Shown: positions 27,249 to 36,060, counted from the stretch's first letter. The stretch is 43,606 nt of DNA from Candidatus Micrarchaeaceae archaeon (GCA_027310755.1 DAIDAE010000004.1:1-43606), one strand, 5' to 3'. The notes: generated by a model not told the origin, from the sequence alone. Numbers and translations: made by a program.

Positions 27249-27263
27249 TATAACTGAGTTATA
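27249..27263. promoter_or_regulatory. candidate operator dyad at the sufB promoter
   Basis: Perfect palindrome TATAACT-G-AGTTATA, 14 nt upstream of the first candidate sufB ATG and just downstream of TATA-like AT-rich elements. Confidence 0.4.
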
Positions 27264-27276
27264 GCTATCCTTAGGA

Positions 27277-28704
27277 ATGTTTATGGCAGACGAAAATCTG
27301 AAGGCCGTGCTTGAACAGCAGAGCGGCGAGTACAAGGACATGTATGGCTTTAGTGACGACATTGAATACGAGTTCAAGACTGATAAGGGGCTCTCTGAAA
27401 AAATAGTCAAGCAGATTTCAAATTTCAAGAAAGAGCCGGAGTGGATGACGGAAAAAAGGGTCACTGGCTATAGGGTGTTTGAAAAGAAGCCTATGCCGAC
27501 CTGGGGAGGGGATCTCAGCCACATAGACTTCAACGATGTTTATTACTACCTTAAGCCAAAGGGCAAGAAGGAGGACTCTTGGGACAAGGTCCCAGAAGAG
27601 ATAAAGAGGACGTTCGACAAGCTCGGGATACCGGAGGCTGAAAGAAAGTTTTTCTCCGGCGCCGAGATTCAATACGATTCCGAGGTTGTTTACGGGCATG
27701 TCAAAAAGGAGCTGGAAAAGGACGGCGTAATATTCACGGACATGGATACGGCAATAAAGAAATACCCGGAGTTAGTGAAGAAGTACTTCGGCACAGTAAT
27801 TCCGCCCACGGACAACAAGTTCGCTGCACTGAACACCGCAGTCTTTAGCGGGGGTAGCTTCATCTACGTGCCGAAGGGCGTGAAGGTTGCGATGCCACTG
27901 CAGGCATATTTCAGGATCAACGCGGAGAAGGCGGGCCAGTTTGAAAGGACGCTTATAGTCGCAGATGAGGGTGCTGATGTCACATACATCGAGGGTTGCA
28001 CCGCCCCGATCTACATGAGCTCTTCGCTACACGCGGCGGTCGTTGAGCTGGTCGCGCACAAGGACGCGCACATCAGATACGTAACAATACAGAACTGGTC
28101 AAAAAATGTCTATAATCTTGTGACACAGCGTGCTTATGCATACGAAAATGCACGCGTGGAATGGATTGACGGGAACATCGGTAGCAGACTCAACATGAAA
28201 TACCCTAGCGTGTATCTCAAAGGAGAGGGCGCGCAGGGCGAAGTGCTTTCGATTGCTATTGCGGGCGAAGGGCAGGTTCAAGACTCTGGTGGCAAAATCT
28301 ATCACCTTGCATCAAACACCTCCTCTAAAATAATATCGAAGAGTGTGTCAAAAGGATCGGGGGTGGCTTCCTATAGGGGGCTTCTCCATATTGCAAAAGA
28401 CGCAGCCAATGTAAAGTCAAATGTAAAGTGCGATGCCCTTCTTCTTGACGAGAATGCAAAAACAAATACATACCCATACATGCAGGTGCATAGGGAGGAC
28501 GCAACCATAACGCATGAAGCCACGGTTGGAAAGATTGGAGAGGAACAGCTGTTCTATCTGATGTCCAGAGGGCTTAGTGAAGATGACGCTACAGCAACAA
28601 TAGTTTTGGGATTCATAGAGGATCTTGCCAAAGTTCTGCCGATGGAGTATTCTCTAGAGCTAAAAAGACTAATAAAACTCGATACTTCCGGAGGAGTAGG
28701 TTAA
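27277..28704 (+). CDS. sufB: Fe-S cluster assembly protein SufB
   Basis: FSGGSFIYVPKGVKVAMPLQAYFRIN, QNWSKNVYNLVTQRA, HEATVGKIGEEQLFYLMSRGLSEDDA. Start 27277 or 27283. Confidence 0.96.
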   Translation: MFMADENLKAVLEQQSGEYKDMYGFSDDIEYEFKTDKGLSEKIVKQISNFKKEPEWMTEKRVTGYRVFEKKPMPTWGGDLSHIDFNDVYYYLKPKGKKEDSWDKVPEEIKRTFDKLGIPEAERKFFSGAEIQYDSEVVYGHVKKELEKDGVIFTDMDTAIKKYPELVKKYFGTVIPPTDNKFAALNTAVFSGGSFIYVPKGVKVAMPLQAYFRINAEKAGQFERTLIVADEGADVTYIEGCTAPIYMSSSLHAAVVELVAHKDAHIRYVTIQNWSKNVYNLVTQRAYAYENARVEWIDGNIGSRLNMKYPSVYLKGEGAQGEVLSIAIAGEGQVQDSGGKIYHLASNTSSKIISKSVSKGSGVASYRGLLHIAKDAANVKSNVKCDALLLDENAKTNTYPYMQVHREDATITHEATVGKIGEEQLFYLMSRGLSEDDATATIVLGFIEDLAKVLPMEYSLELKRLIKLDTSGGVG

Positions 28705-28716
28705 TAGGGGAGCTGA

Positions 28717-30021
28717 TTGGAGCAATATCGATCGTTCAATGCTGAGGCACTAGAGCTATCGAAGAGTCTGCCAGAGGAACAGAGCGAACTCTACAAAAAA
28801 TACTATATTCCAATGCCTTTCGAGGAATTTGTTGAAAAGATTGATCAAAAGGACGGGAGGGACGAGGAAAAATTGCTAGCGGACTATTCTAAGATTGTAT
28901 CTGAAAACCTTGGAATAAAATTCGACTACGTCGTCGGTAGTACCAGAAACATATCAAACGGTAGAAACGACTTCGTAAAAATCGTAGAAATTGGTGATTT
29001 GACAGAAGAGCACCTGAGAGGGAAAATGTTCAAGAACACTGACGACAAAGCCGTGGCCTTCGTGCACGCATATTCAAGAAAAATAATATTTATTGATGTG
29101 CCGGATGGCAAAGATGTCGACCTTAATATTCTTTTTGCAAATACTGATACGCCATTGGTATCTCAGGTGTTGATAAAAACAGGGAGGGAATCGACACTCA
29201 ACCTTTTCGAATGGTTCGGATCTAAAGCGGGGTCGGCTTCGCTATCGGCGGTGATGCACGAGATAAAAATAGGAAGCTATGGAAAGGCTGAGATCAACCT
29301 TGTTCATAATGAAGACGCCAACACCCAAGTATTAGGATTTTCAAAGGGTAGTGTAGCCGACAATGGCCATCTCAAAATAAATTATGTTTATAACGGAGGC
29401 GTGAATTCCAGGATAAAGAACGAGATACGCACCGAAGGATATGGCGCGAAGAGCAATGTAATAGAAATAGTGATGGGGTCTGGTGATCAGAAATTCGATC
29501 TTAGCACCAGAATTACGAATGTTGGAAAGGACACGATATCTGATCTTGAGTCAAAGGCTGTTCTCACGGATAAAACGGTGTGCCTGCTTAAGGGGTTTGC
29601 AAAGATAGAGGATACTGCTAGCGGATCTAGGTCTTTCGTGAATGAGCGCGGCATCCTGCTTGATAAAAGGGCTTACATAAGCTCGATTCCTGGAATGTCA
29701 ATAGACAACAGCAATGTAAAAGCCACACACTCATCTGCAACCGCCCCGGTCGATGAGGAATTGCTGTTTTATCTTATGGCCAGGGGAATTGATGCCAAGA
29801 GCGCACAAAAACTGCTTGTTTCTGGATTCTTCTCGAACAGCATAGCGAAAATTGGGAGCGCATTGGTCAAAAGCGCGATCGTATCATTGATGAATGAAAA
29901 GATCAATACAAAGCGCTTTGGGGACATTCCAAAAATAGACATAAGCAGTATATGGTTTGACCCTAAGGCTATCGCCGCGCAAGGAATGTTTGAAGGACAC
30001 CATAAATATAGGGACGGATAA
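28717..30021 (+). CDS. sufD: Fe-S cluster assembly protein SufD
   Basis: HSSATAPVDEELLFYLMARGIDAKSAQKLLVSGF; SufB/D beta-helix pattern; TTG start with GGGGAG upstream. Confidence 0.88.
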   Translation: MEQYRSFNAEALELSKSLPEEQSELYKKYYIPMPFEEFVEKIDQKDGRDEEKLLADYSKIVSENLGIKFDYVVGSTRNISNGRNDFVKIVEIGDLTEEHLRGKMFKNTDDKAVAFVHAYSRKIIFIDVPDGKDVDLNILFANTDTPLVSQVLIKTGRESTLNLFEWFGSKAGSASLSAVMHEIKIGSYGKAEINLVHNEDANTQVLGFSKGSVADNGHLKINYVYNGGVNSRIKNEIRTEGYGAKSNVIEIVMGSGDQKFDLSTRITNVGKDTISDLESKAVLTDKTVCLLKGFAKIEDTASGSRSFVNERGILLDKRAYISSIPGMSIDNSNVKATHSSATAPVDEELLFYLMARGIDAKSAQKLLVSGFFSNSIAKIGSALVKSAIVSLMNEKINTKRFGDIPKIDISSIWFDPKAIAAQGMFEGHHKYRDG

Positions 30022-30033
30022 AGTGAGTTTTGC

Positions 30034-30354
30034 ATGAGAACAGAATATGAAAATATGGTTAGGGAATTCCTACCTGCCCTTAGGGCAAGCGCGGCGAGGA
30101 AAATGCAGCGCGAATACAATCTAAACCAGGTGAAAATTGCAAGCCTCCTCGGCACAACACAGGCCGCAGTGAGCAAGTATTTAAGTAGAAGCTATTCGCC
30201 GGGGGTCAAAAAAATCGAAAAAACGCTGGACGATGCGGAGGTTTCTGAATTCATAAAAGCAATGATGGCGAAGAAGGGATATGAGGCGCAGCGCACAGTA
30301 TGCAAAATGTGTGCGAGAAACCTCAGCTTCAAGTGCGGACTGATGATCAAGTGA
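30034..30354 (+). CDS. XRE-type HTH transcriptional regulator with C-terminal Cys cluster
   Basis: HTH: YNLNQVKIASLLGTTQAAVSKYLSR; C-terminus TVCKMCARNLSFKCGLMIK (Cx2Cx7C). Confidence 0.85.
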   Translation: MRTEYENMVREFLPALRASAARKMQREYNLNQVKIASLLGTTQAAVSKYLSRSYSPGVKKIEKTLDDAEVSEFIKAMMAKKGYEAQRTVCKMCARNLSFKCGLMIK

Positions 30355-30358
30355 TGAT

Positions 30359-31111
30359 ATGATATTGGATATAAAAGATTTGTGCGTTTCTGCAGCGGGG
30401 AAGGAGATAGTGAAGGGAGTCAACCTGAAGATAAAGGAGGGGGAGTTCCATGTCATTATGGGACCGAACGGCTGCGGAAAGACGACTCTCGCAAAGGCAA
30501 TAATGGGGCATCCCGGAGTAAAGGTGACAAAGGGGGATATCGTTGTCGACAAGCAGAGTATACTGGGACTTTCTCCTGATAAGCGCGCAAGACTCGGACT
30601 GTTCTTGCAGTTCCAGAACCCTGTTGAGATTGAGGGTGTCGGGTTCGTTAACTTCCTCAGGGCCGCAAAAGAATCTCAAACGAACAACACAGCTGACATA
30701 AAGGAGTTCATGGGAGAAATCCGTGGCTATACGGAAAAATTGGCAATAACAAACGGGATAATTGGACGTTCACTCAATCATGGCTTCTCCGGAGGGGAAA
30801 AGAAAAAGGCGGAGGTGCTTCAGATGGCGATACTTAAGCCAAAGCTTGCTGTGCTTGATGAACCAGATTCGGGACTGGACATAGATGCGGTGAAAGCCGT
30901 AGCAAAAAACATAAACGAGATTGCAAAAAAGGAAAAAATGGGCCTACTGGTGATAACGCACTATAACAGAATACTCAGCTATATGGATCCGCAGTTCATA
31001 CATGTGATGGTTGACGGGAAGATAGTGGCGGACGGAGGGAAAGAACTCGTACATAAGCTGGAAAAGGACGGTTACGATTCTTTTGTAAAGGCGCAAAACG
31101 ACAAGAAATGA
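30359..31111 (+). CDS. sufC: Fe-S cluster assembly ATPase SufC
   Basis: Walker A GPNGCGKTTLAKAIMG; FSGGEKKKAEVLQMAILKPKLAVLDEPDSGLDIDA. Confidence 0.97.
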   Translation: MILDIKDLCVSAAGKEIVKGVNLKIKEGEFHVIMGPNGCGKTTLAKAIMGHPGVKVTKGDIVVDKQSILGLSPDKRARLGLFLQFQNPVEIEGVGFVNFLRAAKESQTNNTADIKEFMGEIRGYTEKLAITNGIIGRSLNHGFSGGEKKKAEVLQMAILKPKLAVLDEPDSGLDIDAVKAVAKNINEIAKKEKMGLLVITHYNRILSYMDPQFIHVMVDGKIVADGGKELVHKLEKDGYDSFVKAQNDKK

Positions 31112-32364
31112 GTGTCATGGCACTAGATGTTGAAAAAATAAGAAAGGACTTTCCAATCCTCGACATAAAAATGAATGGAAAGCCGCTTGTTTACCTTGAC
31201 AGCGCAGCAACTTCACAAAAACCAAAAAAGGTGATAGCTGCAATATCAAAATTTTACAAAAGATATAACGCGAATATTCATCGTGGGGTCTATCAGATTT
31301 CGGTGAAAGCTACAGAAGAATATGAGAAGTCGAAGAAAAAGGTTGCCTCCTTCATAAATTCTGAATCGTTTGAAGAGATCGTATATACAAGAAACACGAC
31401 CGAGTCGATAAACGTGGTTGCACTTGGCTGGGGCGAACAGAACATACGAAAGGGCGATCATATATTGATATCCGAGATGGAGCACCATAGCAACATCATA
31501 CCTTGGCAGATTCTCGCAAAAAAGAAGGGGGCAGTGTTAGACTACATAAAGGTGGATAGGAAGACGGCGCATTTGGATGAAGCAAGCATTGAAGATCAAT
31601 TGGCAAAATCGCCCAAGCTTGTTTCGATTGCGCAGTGCTCCAATGTTCTTGGAACAATAAATGATGTTAAGAGGATAGCCGGGCAGGCGCACAAAATGGG
31701 CGCGCTCGTTCTTGCTGACGCGGCGCAATCGGTGCCGCACATGCCTGTGGACGTCAGGGACCTGGATGTTGACTTCTTTGCATTTTCTGGGCATAAAATG
31801 CTGGGGCCGACGGGAATAGGGGTATTGTATGCGAAAAGGATACTGCTCGAGCAGATGCCGCCAGTATTTGGAGGGGGGGACATGATTAGGAGTGTTGATT
31901 TTCTGGATTTTACTCCCAATGAGCTTCCGTGGAAGTTTGAGGCGGGAACAAGTAACATAGAGGGAGGTATCGGCCTAGGTGTTGCGATAGATTACCTTAA
32001 GAAATATAGGATGGCAGACATAAGGAAACATGAAACCGAGATCACAAAATATGCCTTGGAGCGGCTTGGTAATGCGAACATTAACGTTTTTGGCCCGGAT
32101 ATAAAAGACACGGACTCCAGAACCGGGGTGATATCTTTTGAGGTTCCTGGCGTGCATCCCCACGATGTAGCAGCAATCTTGGACAGCGAAGGAGTTGCAA
32201 TAAGGGCGGGGCATCATTGCGCAATGCCGTTGGTCGTCAACGTGCTTGGTAAAACGGCCGTATCGAGAATGAGCTTCTACTTATACAACAATCAAAACGA
32301 TATTGATGTTGCGATCGGCGCGCTGGATAAGGTAAGGGATAAATTCAGGCACAGTAGAGGATAG
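31108..32364 (+). CDS. sufS: cysteine desulfurase SufS
   Basis: YLDSAATSQKP, EMEHHSNIIPWQ, SGHKMLGPTGIGVLY (PLP Lys), RAGHHCAMPL (catalytic Cys); 4-nt overlap with sufC. Confidence 0.96.
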   Translation: MSVMALDVEKIRKDFPILDIKMNGKPLVYLDSAATSQKPKKVIAAISKFYKRYNANIHRGVYQISVKATEEYEKSKKKVASFINSESFEEIVYTRNTTESINVVALGWGEQNIRKGDHILISEMEHHSNIIPWQILAKKKGAVLDYIKVDRKTAHLDEASIEDQLAKSPKLVSIAQCSNVLGTINDVKRIAGQAHKMGALVLADAAQSVPHMPVDVRDLDVDFFAFSGHKMLGPTGIGVLYAKRILLEQMPPVFGGGDMIRSVDFLDFTPNELPWKFEAGTSNIEGGIGLGVAIDYLKKYRMADIRKHETEITKYALERLGNANINVFGPDIKDTDSRTGVISFEVPGVHPHDVAAILDSEGVAIRAGHHCAMPLVVNVLGKTAVSRMSFYLYNNQNDIDVAIGALDKVRDKFRHSRG

Positions 32365-32386
32365 ATTTTAGGTGAATATTTTGGGA

Positions 32387-32767
32387 ATGGATATTTATGC
32401 CGAGGAGATTATATCGCACTACGAGCACCCACACAACAAGGGAAGGCTGGATAGCTCGAGCGCAAGCTTCCATGAACTCAACCCCCTCTGCGGGGATGAA
32501 ATCACAATCTACCTGAAGATCGAGAAGGGCGCTGTAGCAGATGTAAAGTTTGATGGAGAGGGATGCGCGATAAGTATCGGCAGTGCCAGCATGCTCACAG
32601 ATGAGCTGAAGGGGATGAAGATATCCGATATAGAGAAAATGGGAGTCAAGAACGTAGTGGAGCTGCTTGGCATAGACCCGGGGCCCGCGAGGTTGAAGTG
32701 CGCCACGCTATCCCTGAAGGCCACGCAAAAAGCACTACAGACATACCAGAAGGATGCTAAGAAGTAG
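32387..32767 (+). CDS. sufU: SufU/IscU-type Fe-S scaffold or sulfur acceptor
   Basis: HPHNKGRL, NPLCGDEI, GEGCAISIGSASMLTDELKG, ARLKCATLSLKA. The ORF is also open from a GTG at 32372. Confidence 0.9.
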   Translation: MDIYAEEIISHYEHPHNKGRLDSSSASFHELNPLCGDEITIYLKIEKGAVADVKFDGEGCAISIGSASMLTDELKGMKISDIEKMGVKNVVELLGIDPGPARLKCATLSLKATQKALQTYQKDAKK

Positions 32768-32768
32768 A

Positions 32769-33263
32769 CTAGCCGGTGCCGATTACAGTAATCTTGTCTC
32801 CTGGCGCTATTGCCTGGTTTGGAGATGTCTCCAATACGGAGATTCCCACATGGCATATGTTCTGCACCGAATACGGGGTTGCATTGGCTTCGTAAATAAC
32901 CGTGCCATTCTGTGATATCCATACCTGCTTCAGCGGAATCTCTGTATTTTCCATCCAGAAGCAGTAATCAGAAGTGTTCTGGAACTGAAATAGCATGCCA
33001 AGGCAGGGAGAATGCGCAGCGCAATCGCCCAAAGAGGTCTGGTTCATGTAGCCTAGCTCCTGCTGGTAAAGATTCTGTGCTATGTAAACATAGTACATTG
33101 ATGTGGTGTTGCCATGCGTTATCGCTATCCTGGTAACGTTAAATGTCTTGTCCAGGGGGCTCACCGCTGGTGCCTGTCCTATGCGAAAGTACAATGCTAC
33201 GAACAGAATGGCCAGGGCTATTGCAACTACTATAAAGTATTTATCCCTGCTATCGTTCTTCAT
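32769..33263 (-). CDS. membrane-anchored/exported DUF192 protein
   Basis: N-terminal TM helix YFIVVAIALAILFVALYF; QELGYMNQTSL...GMLFQF...FWMENTEIPLKQVWISQNGTVI. Start at 33263 avoids overlapping the tRNA. Confidence 0.8.
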   Translation of the reverse strand: MKNDSRDKYFIVVAIALAILFVALYFRIGQAPAVSPLDKTFNVTRIAITHGNTTSMYYVYIAQNLYQQELGYMNQTSLGDCAAHSPCLGMLFQFQNTSDYCFWMENTEIPLKQVWISQNGTVIYEANATPYSVQNICHVGISVLETSPNQAIAPGDKITVIGTG

Positions 33264-33275
33264 CTTTCCACAAAA

Positions 33276-33348
33276 TAGCCCCAACCGGATTCGAACCGGT
33301 GTAAACGGGTCCAAAGCCCGCTATCCTTGGCCACTAGATGATGGGGCT
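33276..33348 (-). tRNA. tRNA-Gln (anticodon UUG), CCA not encoded
   Basis: AGCCCCA/TGGGGCT acceptor, discriminator A; D-arm ATC-TAGTGGCCAAG-GAT; anticodon arm GCGGG-CTTTGGA-CCCGT; T-arm ACCGG-TTCGAAT-CCGGT. Confidence 0.95.
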
Positions 33349-33397
33349 ATAAGAAGCTTATTATTTGTTGTTTTGAATCATTATTAAAGTTTTCATT

Positions 33398-34030
33398 ATG
33401 CGATCCGCAGATATCATAACTTTGATAAGGACGCTTCTGGTTTTCCCGATAGCGTATGCTATATTGGTGAAATATAATCCATGGATAACGATCCTGCTTA
33501 TAATCATCATGTTCGTGATGGACGCGCTTGATGGATATGCGGCTTTGTATGAGGCAAGCAAAGGTAGACTAGACATCTTGACATATTTCAAAGGGAGCTT
33601 GGGAGATGCTGATGCAAAGGAAATGGTGGGTCGTTACAAAAAGGGATACAAAAGCTCAATATACGGTCCAAGAATCGATATTGCCGGGGACAGAGTAACG
33701 GAGTATGTCTTTTGGATAGTCTTTGTATATGTCAACATTGTCCCGTTGTTCGTTTTGTTCCTGATAGTGTTACGCCATTCATTTGTTGACGCCATAATGG
33801 GGGCGAAGGGGACATCGTCCAAAACAAAGAGCGCATTTGCCCGCATAGTATATTCATCGCCACTAGGCAGGGGAGGTATTGCCGTAGTAAAAGTAGTTAC
33901 TTTTTCATATCTTGTCCTGGTCTATGCTTCAGGTTATCCAATTATTGTAGGATATGTGCTTGTTACCATTCTTGTAGGTTATATACTCCTGCGCGGAATA
34001 TCCGAGCTTTATGAAAATTTGGTAGCGTAA
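33398..34030 (+). CDS. CDP-alcohol phosphatidyltransferase family membrane protein
   Basis: DALDGYAA ... GPRIDIAGDRVTE split CDP-OH-P motif; multiple TM helices. Confidence 0.75.
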   Translation: MRSADIITLIRTLLVFPIAYAILVKYNPWITILLIIIMFVMDALDGYAALYEASKGRLDILTYFKGSLGDADAKEMVGRYKKGYKSSIYGPRIDIAGDRVTEYVFWIVFVYVNIVPLFVLFLIVLRHSFVDAIMGAKGTSSKTKSAFARIVYSSPLGRGGIAVVKVVTFSYLVLVYASGYPIIVGYVLVTILVGYILLRGISELYENLVA

Positions 34031-34031
34031 T

Positions 34032-35078
34032 TCATGCAGGGCTTCTTGCAATCGATCTCGGCTGCGAATTCTGACGCGGTCTTTCCGTTTTCAGTCTTTC
34101 GGTGAAGTTCGTGCAATTCGCATCCTCACCGAATTTCCTAAGCAAATCTGGTATCGAACCGTCGTACAATCTTGAACCTTTCTTGTCGACTCCAATAAAC
34201 CTGATCTCCGGAGTGCCTGCTTCAAGCAGCGTACTGAATGTTGCCCTAAGGTTTGTAAGGAATGGTATTGCTTCCTTGCCCGCGAAGAATTCCGGAACGA
34301 CGCCCACAAAGATCTTGTAATCCCTTCCGTTGTAGCCGCCCTCTTCATTAGAACAAGCAATAGCAAATGCTTCCGGGCTATGGCCCTCTCTGAACCAGCT
34401 TTCCATTGGGAAGCCCCCTTGCACTTTTCCATCGAATGTTCCAAGAGCGGCTCCATCGAGCCTGAGGAGTTTTCCGCTCGTGTCAATCCTGACACCGAGA
34501 TCCGCGTATCTAATGGCTGTCCTTATAACCGGCTCTGCGTCGGACTCGCTTTGCATCGTTTCGACTGTTGGAGTGTATGGTTTTCCTAATCTCGGTTCCG
34601 AATTTGTCAATGGCCTGAGGTCCATGTCCTTCTGGCTCGGATATGTCTCAAAAGGAGAGGGTAGGGCGAGTATTTGGCCAACGTTTATCGAACCGTGTAC
34701 TTTTCCGCCCACATCAACAACAATAATGAGCATGTCTGGGTGCGTCCAGGCCTTCCAATTGCCCCAGCAAGGGAACGGACAACCCGGATAAAGCTGTGGT
34801 TTGTCATGGCCTGCATCCTGATATATCTCTATCATTGCACCATTTCCAAAATCACGACACCTGTTTCCTCTGTCATAAGCTCGCATGAGCCCGCGCTCCT
34901 CCGCGTGGTTCACGTTATACTCCCAGCCCTCCCTGTTTGTTGCAGGGAACCATTCTTCATTTACCCAGTAGTTGACTCCCACCCTGCTCCTGAAGCTCTG
35001 GGCGTGTTTCTCCCTGTGTGTCAGAGTCATCTGTATACCCTTGGCCAGTTCTTCGGCAGATATATCTTCTATTTTCAT
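34032..35078 (-). CDS. hypothetical protein (~348 aa), no recognised family
   Basis: Long intact ORF (upstream Met at 35168). Trp/Gly/Pro-rich with YPGCPFPCWGNWKAWTHPD motif. Start at internal Met 35078 preferred. Confidence 0.75.
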   Translation of the reverse strand: MKIEDISAEELAKGIQMTLTHREKHAQSFRSRVGVNYWVNEEWFPATNREGWEYNVNHAEERGLMRAYDRGNRCRDFGNGAMIEIYQDAGHDKPQLYPGCPFPCWGNWKAWTHPDMLIIVVDVGGKVHGSINVGQILALPSPFETYPSQKDMDLRPLTNSEPRLGKPYTPTVETMQSESDAEPVIRTAIRYADLGVRIDTSGKLLRLDGAALGTFDGKVQGGFPMESWFREGHSPEAFAIACSNEEGGYNGRDYKIFVGVVPEFFAGKEAIPFLTNLRATFSTLLEAGTPEIRFIGVDKKGSRLYDGSIPDLLRKFGEDANCTNFTERLKTERPRQNSQPRSIARSPA

Positions 35079-35212
35079 ATGACTCCGAACCCATCCCTGC
35101 CAAACCATTAATCCATCCTGATATTTATGGTTTTTGATAATGATAATTTTGCGGCGGGAGAAGGGCATCTTTAAATAGCTTTATTTTAGAATTAGATAGA
35201 ATAAGTGATTGG

Positions 35213-35626
35213 ATGATAACAGGATTCACAATATCTAACATACAGGGAAAAATTGAGGCTGGGGAGCTGGCAAAGCAGAGGTTTCCGAAGCTCAACATCA
35301 GTCTTGACGCAGTGAATGCAGAGAGCACGAAGATCAGGGTGGACTACACATTTATAGCGGACTATTTCGACAGCGATGCAAAGGATGCGAAGAGCGTAGG
35401 CCAGCTAAAGCTTGGCGGCCTGGTGGAGCTCTCAGAGTCCAAGGAAAATACAGCAAGCATAATGAAGAGATGGCAGGAGAAAAAGACCTTGCCAATCGAA
35501 GTGGCTGAAGAGATAATCAACGGATTGAACTTCAGGTGCAGCGCTACCGGGACTCTGGTCGCATATGCTCTTGGTCTTATACCTCCTCTTGTAATAAGCA
35601 CCACCAAGATACAGGAAGGGAAGTGA
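35213..35626 (+). CDS. hypothetical protein, possibly SecB-like fold
   Basis: RVDYTFIADYF...GQLKLGGLVEL...W..KKTLPIEVAEEIINGLNFRCSATGTLVAYALGLIPPLVI, reminiscent of archaeal SecB-like proteins (weak). Confidence 0.65.
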   Translation: MITGFTISNIQGKIEAGELAKQRFPKLNISLDAVNAESTKIRVDYTFIADYFDSDAKDAKSVGQLKLGGLVELSESKENTASIMKRWQEKKTLPIEVAEEIINGLNFRCSATGTLVAYALGLIPPLVISTTKIQEGK

Positions 35627-35627
35627 A

Positions 35628-35939
35628 TTATCTTCTTTTCGGCTCGGCGGTGGTCTGGTTTGTTTCATCCATAGTTTTTACCAGGAAAATCTTGAACCAG
35701 TCCGTTAAGGGCTGCTTTAACTCATTTGATGCATGGAGGCCGCGGAGCAGGTTTGTCACGTTAAATTTGGCCCTTTTGTCGATTTCTGCGGCGTGCTGGC
35801 CGTAAATGACCTTCTCCCTTTCGGTCATAAGGTCCTGCGGGGCCTTTCCAGCCAATATTTTTCCCCATATGGTTTCTTTGAATGCTCCTGATACATCTAT
35901 GTTTATCCGTATTGCCTCTTCCTTTTCTTTTGATGGCAT
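35628..35939 (-). CDS. hypothetical protein (103 aa)
   Basis: Intact ORF, charged and soluble; no family recognised. Confidence 0.55.
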   Translation of the reverse strand: MPSKEKEEAIRINIDVSGAFKETIWGKILAGKAPQDLMTEREKVIYGQHAAEIDKRAKFNVTNLLRGLHASNELKQPLTDWFKIFLVKTMDETNQTTAEPKRR

Positions 35940-36060
35940 GGAATTAATAGTCCTGTACTTCTCTATTATTTAAGATTTTCCATGCCTTTGTAAATTCCAA
36001 TATTTTGGGTGTGGCGTTGAGATTGGTAAGGCATTTAAGCTTGCTAAAACAAAAACAATC

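Noticed and set aside
33264-33314. N-terminal extension of the DUF192 ORF (MDPFTPVRIRLGLFCGK).
   Set aside because: Overlaps the same-strand tRNA-Gln; Met at 33263 precedes a normal signal/TM helix.
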